A program made the translations under genes and the position numbers. This document shows positions 60,638 to 64,000 of a DNA stretch of 64,000 bases, piece after piece (positions within the stretch are counted from its first letter, which is position 1; every line of letters starts with the position of its first letter). The stretch lies in NCBI RefSeq assembly GCF_900141775.1, contig NZ_FSRI01000001.1:1971815-2035814 (forward strand), written 5' to 3'. Source of the stretch: Salinivibrio sp. ES.052 (lineage in GTDB: Bacteria; Pseudomonadota; Gammaproteobacteria; Enterobacterales; Vibrionaceae). The notes below the pieces were generated by a model. The model was given only the letters and a program-made list of their open reading frames with translations. It ran no database searches and was not told the DNA's origin.

Positions 60638-61389
60638 TTATTTTCGGCAAGCCCCCTGAGTCGGCGTTCTAAACCGCTTTTGAGCTCCCTGTAGCTCTCG
60701 AAAAATATAATCGGATAGTCCTTCAGGTCGAACTCAAGCTTTGTTCCTGATCTCGCTATGTAAATCGGTAGCTTTCCAATCCCTTGGGCATATCCTGCCT
60801 CGTAAAATACGTTAGGTCGTGACTCAGTCAAATCCACAATAACGTATTCAGCTTTTTGTATGGACTCCAATATCCGATCTGTTATTCGCTCATTTGCCTG
60901 TGCTTCATCCACTCGCTCAGCATTCAGACCACAACGCTGGCATGCCTCTTTTACAGCATCGAGTACGTCGTCGAACGGATTCTCAGGCCCGATAGGCATT
61001 GCTACAAAAACATAGCCTTGTTGAATCTGAAATTTGACTTCGGGCTCATTGCGCGCGGTTTTCTCCTCAGGAGGATGTGTTTTCCATTCCTCTAGCACTC
61101 CAATGGTCTGATTTATCATGTCGCGAACGTATGGGTTTAGACTACGCAAGTAGACACGTTCAAAAATCATGTCAAAGGGATTAACGTTTTGCATGACCAT
61201 TCCACCAACTGCCGGTGGGGGAGAAACTGTAATGGTATGCAGACAACCAGCTTCCAATACTTCCCTTTGCACGCTTGGTCTTGCACGACTAATCCGTGAC
61301 CGTATTTCTTCTGGATGCTCTTCTTCCCAGGCATCCAGCAGTCCGAGAAAATCGGTAAGTTTTTCAATTCTTTGGTCTATATTTTCCAT
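60631..61389 (-). CDS. Cassette gene: TIR-like / nucleoside deoxyribosyltransferase-like protein
   Basis: 252-residue cytoplasmic protein. Residues 1-120 are helical and unrecognised. The C-terminal domain (about 125-245) has VFVAMPIGPENPFDDVLDAV, then AEYVIVDLTESRPNVFYEAG and YAQGIGK, the Rossmann-like pattern shared by nucleoside 2-deoxyribosyltransferases and TIR-like NAD-cleaving domains, including the glutamate of NVFYEAG. Some such proteins serve in phage defence as NAD-degrading effectors. That role is inferred; no partner gene (sensor or cyclase) is adjacent. Confidence 0.75.
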   Translation of the reverse strand: MENIDQRIEKLTDFLGLLDAWEEEHPEEIRSRISRARPSVQREVLEAGCLHTITVSPPPAVGGMVMQNVNPFDMIFERVYLRSLNPYVRDMINQTIGVLEEWKTHPPEEKTARNEPEVKFQIQQGYVFVAMPIGPENPFDDVLDAVKEACQRCGLNAERVDEAQANERITDRILESIQKAEYVIVDLTESRPNVFYEAGYAQGIGKLPIYIARSGTKLEFDLKDYPIIFFESYRELKSGLERRLRGLAENNA

Positions 61390-61405
61390 TGGAACACCTG
61401 GTATT

Positions 61406-61503
61406 GCTTAACGCTGAGCACAGTTGCAGAAATACATGGCGCTACATTTTGGGTACCAAAATTCGTGACATGTACTTTTGTCAATTGATGCGATTTGTTA
61501 TGC
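61406..61503 (-). repeat. attC site (~98 bp) ending the MerR-CMD cassette
   Basis: Minus strand starts GCATAACAAATCGCATCAA, with TAA being the stop of the preceding gene, and ends GTGCTCAGCGTTAAGC. GCGTTAAGC fits the GTTRRRY R' consensus. Confidence 0.75.
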
Positions 61504-61875
61504 CCGCCGTTCAGAGAGCACTTCTTTGAGTGCAAACATACCATTTAGTGCTGCTGGAAAACCGGCATAGACTGACATTTGTATAATTACTTCTTTCAGC
61601 TCTGTCTCTGAACAACCAACATTAAGAGCTGCATGTAAATGAACTTTTAATTGCGGTATGCAATTACCCATTGCAGTTAAGGCTGAAACAGTAGCTAATT
61701 CTCTTGATTTCAAATCTAACCCTGAACGAGAATAAATATCTCCAAATGGGTATTCGATTGTGTATTTACCCAAATCAGGACAAATATCTTCTAGGCTATC
61801 GATAACTTTTTGCCCAGCTTCACCGTCAATTTCTGATAATAGCGCTAAACCTTTGTCGAAACGTGAATTTTCCAT
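61498..61875 (-). CDS. Cassette gene: carboxymuconolactone decarboxylase-family protein
   Basis: 125-residue protein of the AhpD-like/CMD fold: DIYSRSGLDLKSRELATVSA, LTAMGNCIPQLKVHLHAALN and GCSETELKEVIIQMSVYAGF are the family hallmarks. There is no CxxC, so peroxiredoxin-reductase activity as in AhpD is unlikely; a decarboxylase or redox role is possible. AGGAG precedes ATG 61875. A MerR-type promoter 33 bp upstream and the adjoining merR gene indicate control by that regulator. Confidence 0.88.
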   Translation of the reverse strand: MENSRFDKGLALLSEIDGEAGQKVIDSLEDICPDLGKYTIEYPFGDIYSRSGLDLKSRELATVSALTAMGNCIPQLKVHLHAALNVGCSETELKEVIIQMSVYAGFPAALNGMFALKEVLSERRA

Positions 61876-61907
61876 TTTGTGTGCTCCTGTTTTATGAATA
61901 CCAGCAC

Positions 61908-61938
61908 ACTTTACTAGTTAGAGTTAACTCTAAGTCAA
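61908..61938 (-). promoter_or_regulatory. MerR-type promoter with 19-bp spacer
   Basis: On the minus strand TTGACT (-35) and TAAAGT (-10) are separated by exactly 19 bp, within which lies the perfect palindrome TAGAGTTAACTCTA (61919-61932). An over-long spacer with a central palindrome is the hallmark of MerR-activated promoters. The -35 box overlaps the last codons of the merR gene, and the promoter points at the CMD-family gene. Confidence 0.9.
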
Positions 61939-62291
61939 CTCATTTCTCCACTTTTATATAAATTAATTTTTTCATCCAATGCTTTCAGGTGCTCATTTTG
62001 CTGCATGATATGCTTTACTAGATTTTCTTGATGATTTTCTAGCAGCGCTTGCCGCTCTTTTACTGTTTGAGCTCCTAACTCCCTTAAAGAGGCATATGTC
62101 TGAATCTCTTCAAGAGGCATGCCCGTGTCTTTAAGTCGTTTAATAAAACTTACCCAATCAATATCTCTATTTGAATAAACCCGATGACCACTAGTATTTC
62201 TTTGGACATGTTTGAGTAAACCAATTTTTTCGTAATAACGAAGGGTATAAGCCGATAATTCGACTTTATCCGAAAATTCTCTCATGTTCAT
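61935..62291 (-). CDS. Cassette gene: MerR-family regulator
   Basis: 118-residue activator: winged helix-turn-helix MREFSDKVELSAYTLRYYEK and RVYSNRDIDWVSFIKRLKDT, then a long dimerisation helix. The C-terminus has no cysteine or other metal ligand, so it probably does not sense metals; it resembles the stress/aldehyde-responsive branch. It shares a cassette with the CMD-family gene, and its stop codon lies inside that gene's promoter. Confidence 0.9.
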   Translation of the reverse strand: MNMREFSDKVELSAYTLRYYEKIGLLKHVQRNTSGHRVYSNRDIDWVSFIKRLKDTGMPLEEIQTYASLRELGAQTVKERQALLENHQENLVKHIMQQNEHLKALDEKINLYKSGEMS

Positions 62292-62305
62292 GATATCTAC
62301 CTAGG

Positions 62306-62433
62306 GCATAACGCCGCATTAAGTGGTGAGCAACGCCTGCCACCCGACCTAAGCCATTGTGCCGTAAATACTAAAGTCGAATCAAACCGAAAATGCCAAG
62401 CGTTGGGAATCCGTCTTAAATGCTTTATTATAC
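62306..62433 (-). repeat. attC site, clear VCR-like Vibrio type (~128 bp)
   Basis: Minus strand TATAATAAAGCATTTAAGAC, then GGATTCCCAACGCTTGGCAT, and the end GCGTTGCTCACCACTTAATG plus CGGCGTTATG follow the Vibrio cholerae repeat nearly block by block. The stop of the preceding gene is inside R''. Confidence 0.9.
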
Positions 62434-62856
62434 AAACACTGTTAGCAAGCACAGACCAAAAACCAAGAGAACAAACCCAATAAACATTAACGCTATACGA
62501 TAGCTATAGTGCTTGTTCAAACGTTCGCTTTCTAGGCGCTGTCCGTCTGGAGTTTCCCAAGCAAAACCATTTGGTTGTCGTACAGGAAAATCACCGAAGT
62601 ACTCCTGAGACAAATACTCGATGTCATTCTTAACTTGGGATAGTCTATTCAATGAGTAAACAGAAAGACCAAGAATGTATGAGTAAACAAGCAAAATTGA
62701 TTTTAACAAGGTAAATTGTTCTGAATTGACTGAATAGCCAACAAGCACAACGAACGAAACCGAGAAAGCTATAAGCTTCAACCGTGACGGACTGAGTAAT
62801 TGCATGACCGCTTTAAAGTTTTCTACCGCTTTTCTAGGATGTTCTTGCTTACTCAT
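62428..62856 (-). CDS. Cassette gene: small membrane protein
   Basis: 142 residues with three or four membrane helices (LKLIAFSVSFVVLVGYSV, LLKSILLVYSYILGLSVYSL and IALMFIGFVLLVFGLCLLTV) around a charged loop (QVKNDIEYLSQEYFGDFPVR). No family recognised. It starts 26 bp after an attC R' box and ends within the next attC, so it is a one-gene cassette. Confidence 0.78.
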   Translation of the reverse strand: MSKQEHPRKAVENFKAVMQLLSPSRLKLIAFSVSFVVLVGYSVNSEQFTLLKSILLVYSYILGLSVYSLNRLSQVKNDIEYLSQEYFGDFPVRQPNGFAWETPDGQRLESERLNKHYSYRIALMFIGFVLLVFGLCLLTVFV

Positions 62857-62877
62857 ATTTTGTTGCTGCCTCCGTTT

Positions 62878-62953
62878 GTATAACGCTTTGCGCAGCGGCC
62901 GATTTGTGGAGCGCAGCGGAACAAAACGGTCCGACTGACGCTGCTGGTTATGC
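62878..62953 (-). repeat. attC site, short type (~76 bp)
   Basis: Minus strand starts GCATAACCAGCAGCGTCAG, with TAA the stop of the preceding gene, has a central CGCTGCGCTCCACAAATCGG, and ends GCGCAAAGCGTTATAC. This is the compact form typical of mobile cassettes. Confidence 0.88.
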
Positions 62954-63274
62954 TTTCATTGAGCAGGGGAACAGATGCCTGAGCACCGCTTTGAGAAAAG
63001 CACTGGTGTTATTGTTCTCTACCCTCTCGGGGCTTTCAGTCTCGACACGCAGACCTTGCGTCACGTTCAACTGACTCTCCTCACATCGCCTATCAATGTA
63101 TTCGGCGACGGGGAACAAATATTGGTCCAATGTTCCTGGGCTTGCGGTGTCTACCTCATTTGCAGATAGCTGAACGAATAGAGCTCCTTGATCGTCCGTC
63201 CACAGGTGGTAACGAATTGAACCATCACCTTTAATCTTTGGCGCCTCGCCTTCGAACCGTTCTACTTTATTCAT
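62948..63274 (-). CDS. Cassette gene: unknown soluble protein
   Basis: 108 residues, MNKVERFEGEAPKIKGDGSI then RYHLWTDDQGALFVQLSANE. Probably a small beta-sandwich followed by a C-terminal helix (SAFLKAVLRHLF); no family recognised. Its start lies 28 bp after an R'-type box (GTTATGCC) and its stop is in an attC, so it is a cassette gene. Confidence 0.75.
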   Translation of the reverse strand: MNKVERFEGEAPKIKGDGSIRYHLWTDDQGALFVQLSANEVDTASPGTLDQYLFPVAEYIDRRCEESQLNVTQGLRVETESPERVENNNTSAFLKAVLRHLFPCSMKA

Positions 63275-63296
63275 ACTTCTTCACCGTCAATTTGTG

Positions 63297-63347
63297 GCAT
63301 AACATTGTATTAGTGCGCACGCACGATTTCCCAAAACCGTTATACGC
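63297..63347 (-). repeat. Minimal attC-like site (~51 bp) at the upstream end of the array
   Basis: Minus strand GCGTATAACGG ... CAATGTTATGCC: R''-like GTATAAC and R'-like GTTATGCC, with a central CGTGCGTGCGCAC. It is shorter than most attC sites. It could instead be the remnant of a longer site or of attI. Confidence 0.55.
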
Positions 63348-63850
63348 AATCTTTTCTACCTAACCGATTGTTCCTATAAGGATTTTCCATCTTTAATGAA
63401 TACTGCTCTTCCGCGAAAGTGTGCATGCCGCCTATCTCTATTCTGGTACTCACACTATCTCCAAGCGTAAGTATGTAAATGCCTGACTAATAGGTTCTTT
63501 TTGTCATCCGTTCTGCGATAGTGTGAATCTGTCACGGATAAACGCGCACGCTTTCGGCTGCATCTAGCCGATAAGCTGATTAAGCATCCAGTGTTTAGCC
63601 ATGCTACCGCCGATCAGTTGTCGGCACCTAACACGCCATCGAGTTGGCAGATTTGGGACTAGTGTATCAAGGGCTGTTTTGGTTTTCGTGCGCTATTGTC
63701 CAAAGTGTTAGATAAGCCATATTTTGTGAGATGGATTAAAAAGGCGGACTGTTCGAAAGCTGTGCTTAAGCAAGCTATCACTAATATCGAACCTGAGAAT
63801 GGGTATGGCAGGTGGGGAGTGCGAATCAAAAGGACGTTTAAGAACGATTA
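63348..63850. other. Non-coding or decayed stretch upstream of the cassettes
   Basis: About 500 bp with no intact gene. Two short open plus-strand stretches without start codons end at 63660 (...HPVFSHATADQLSAPNT...) and 63851 (...PYFVRWIKKADCSKAVLKQA...), which look like ends of broken genes; neither was identified. No integron integrase remnant was found here, although this is where one would lie. Confidence 0.45.
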
Positions 63851-63874
63851 ATTTGCTACATATATGCTACACAG
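63851..63874 (+). repeat. Right copy of the 24-bp subterminal repeat
   Basis: Exact copy of 54318-54341, 55 bp inside attR. Together with the left copy it is a candidate integrase arm-binding site. Confidence 0.75.
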
Positions 63875-63875
63875 C

Positions 63876-63922
63876 AAAATAAAAAGCAAAAGGCCTGAGT
63901 GGTTACTAACCTCTCAGGCCTT
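63876..63922 (-). terminator. Element-borne terminator for tRNA-Ile
   Basis: Perfect 10-bp stem AAGGCCTGAG / CTCAGGCCTT with a 13-nt loop, followed on the minus strand by TTGCTTTTTATTTTG. It lies 8 bp after the tRNA CCA end. Confidence 0.85.
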
Positions 63923-63929
63923 GCTATGA

Positions 63930-63975
63930 CTGGTGGCCCCTCCCAGACTTGAACTGGGGACCAATCGATTATGAG
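63930..63975 (-). repeat. attR: 46-bp core inside the intact tRNA-Ile gene
   Basis: Right copy of the direct repeat; here the sequence continues into the complete D arm and anticodon 5' strand, so the tRNA gene is kept functional at this end. Confidence 0.95.
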
Positions 63976-64000
63976 TCGACTGCTCTAACCACTGAGCTAA
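63931..64000 (-). tRNA. tRNA-Ile(CAT), 5' end beyond the window
   Basis: Read on the minus strand: TTAGCTCAGTGGTTAGAGCA (D arm), anticodon stem-loop GTCGA-CTCATAA-TCGAT with anticodon CAT, T arm with TTCAAGT, and GGGGCCACCA. The acceptor GGGGCC and the overall match to Escherichia coli ileX indicate the minor isoleucine tRNA whose C34 is modified to lysidine, not tRNA-Met. About 6 bases of the 5' acceptor strand are outside the window. CCA is encoded. Confidence 0.93.

Larger units (their letters stand above)
54145..63975. mobile_element. tRNA-Ile-integrated element with HUH replicase and attC cassette cargo
   Basis: A 9.8-kb element bounded by a 46-bp direct repeat equal to the 3' part of tRNA-Ile(CAT). 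Left module (plus strand): tyrosine integrase, unknown protein, AlpA-like factor, small protein, gpA-like rolling-circle initiator. Right module (minus strand): eight or so small genes in integron-type cassettes. No capsid, tail, packaging, conjugation or integron-integrase gene is visible. It could be a phage-satellite-like or plasmid-like integrative element; the class is not certain. Confidence 0.9.

Noticed and set aside
63348..63850. Possible integron integrase (intI) remnant upstream of the cassettes
   Set aside because: No HxxR or tyrosine-recombinase motif is visible in any frame; only short unidentified open stretches remain.

Overview
The window is a chromosomal segment of a gamma-proteobacterium. 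Gene order (pilBCD-coaE-zapD-yacG, mutT-secA, a complete dcw cell-wall/division cluster from mraZ to lpxC without ddl, rnpB, rsmI-lpoA-yraN-diaA-dolP, lptFG, pepA-holC-valS, rraB, arcA) and Vibrio-type attC sites point to the Vibrionaceae. The balanced base composition makes a Salinivibrio-like genus plausible, but that is inference.

Region 1 (1-31.5 kb) is core genome. It holds type IV pilus assembly ATPase, platform protein and prepilin peptidase, CoA synthesis, Z-ring factor ZapD, gyrase inhibitor YacG, MutT, SecA and DciA. The minus-strand dcw cluster follows (mraZ, rsmH, ftsL, ftsI, murE, murF, mraY, murD, ftsW, murG, murC, ftsQ, ftsA, ftsZ, lpxC); most of its genes overlap or nearly touch, and it starts at a promoter carrying the 10-bp-spaced GTGG repeats bound by MraZ. 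After it come RNase P RNA and the rsmI/lpoA group.

Region 2 (31.5-48.4 kb) is mostly core with accessory genes. It has a Fur-box TonB receptor, LptG/LptF, PepA, HolC with a small tandem repeat, ValS, a duplicated DUF2061 membrane protein, an M48 peptidase/DUF898 pair, an acetyltransferase, RraB, arginine deiminase behind a structured leader, and a secreted DUF3103-like protein.

Region 3 (48.4-54.1 kb) is accessory: a DUF4143-type ATPase with twin upstream palindromes, a pair of ~110-bp repeats around decayed sequence, a divergent HTH-regulator/MFS pair, and a broken hipA next to an intact hipB.

Region 4 (54,145-63,975) is a 9.8-kb integrative element in the 3' end of a tRNA-Ile(CAT) gene, bounded by a 46-bp direct repeat. 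Its left part encodes a tyrosine integrase, an unknown protein, an AlpA-like factor behind an array of TCCCAAC words, a small protein, and a P2-gpA-like HUH rolling-circle initiator. Its right part is a set of minus-strand gene cassettes separated by at least seven attC-like sites with no integron integrase (a CALIN). The cargo includes a TIR/deoxyribosyltransferase-like protein and a MerR regulator with its own 19-bp-spacer promoter driving a carboxymuconolactone-decarboxylase-family gene. The element also gives the tRNA gene a new terminator; the original one lies stranded just outside the left end. This combination is the most interesting feature of the window.
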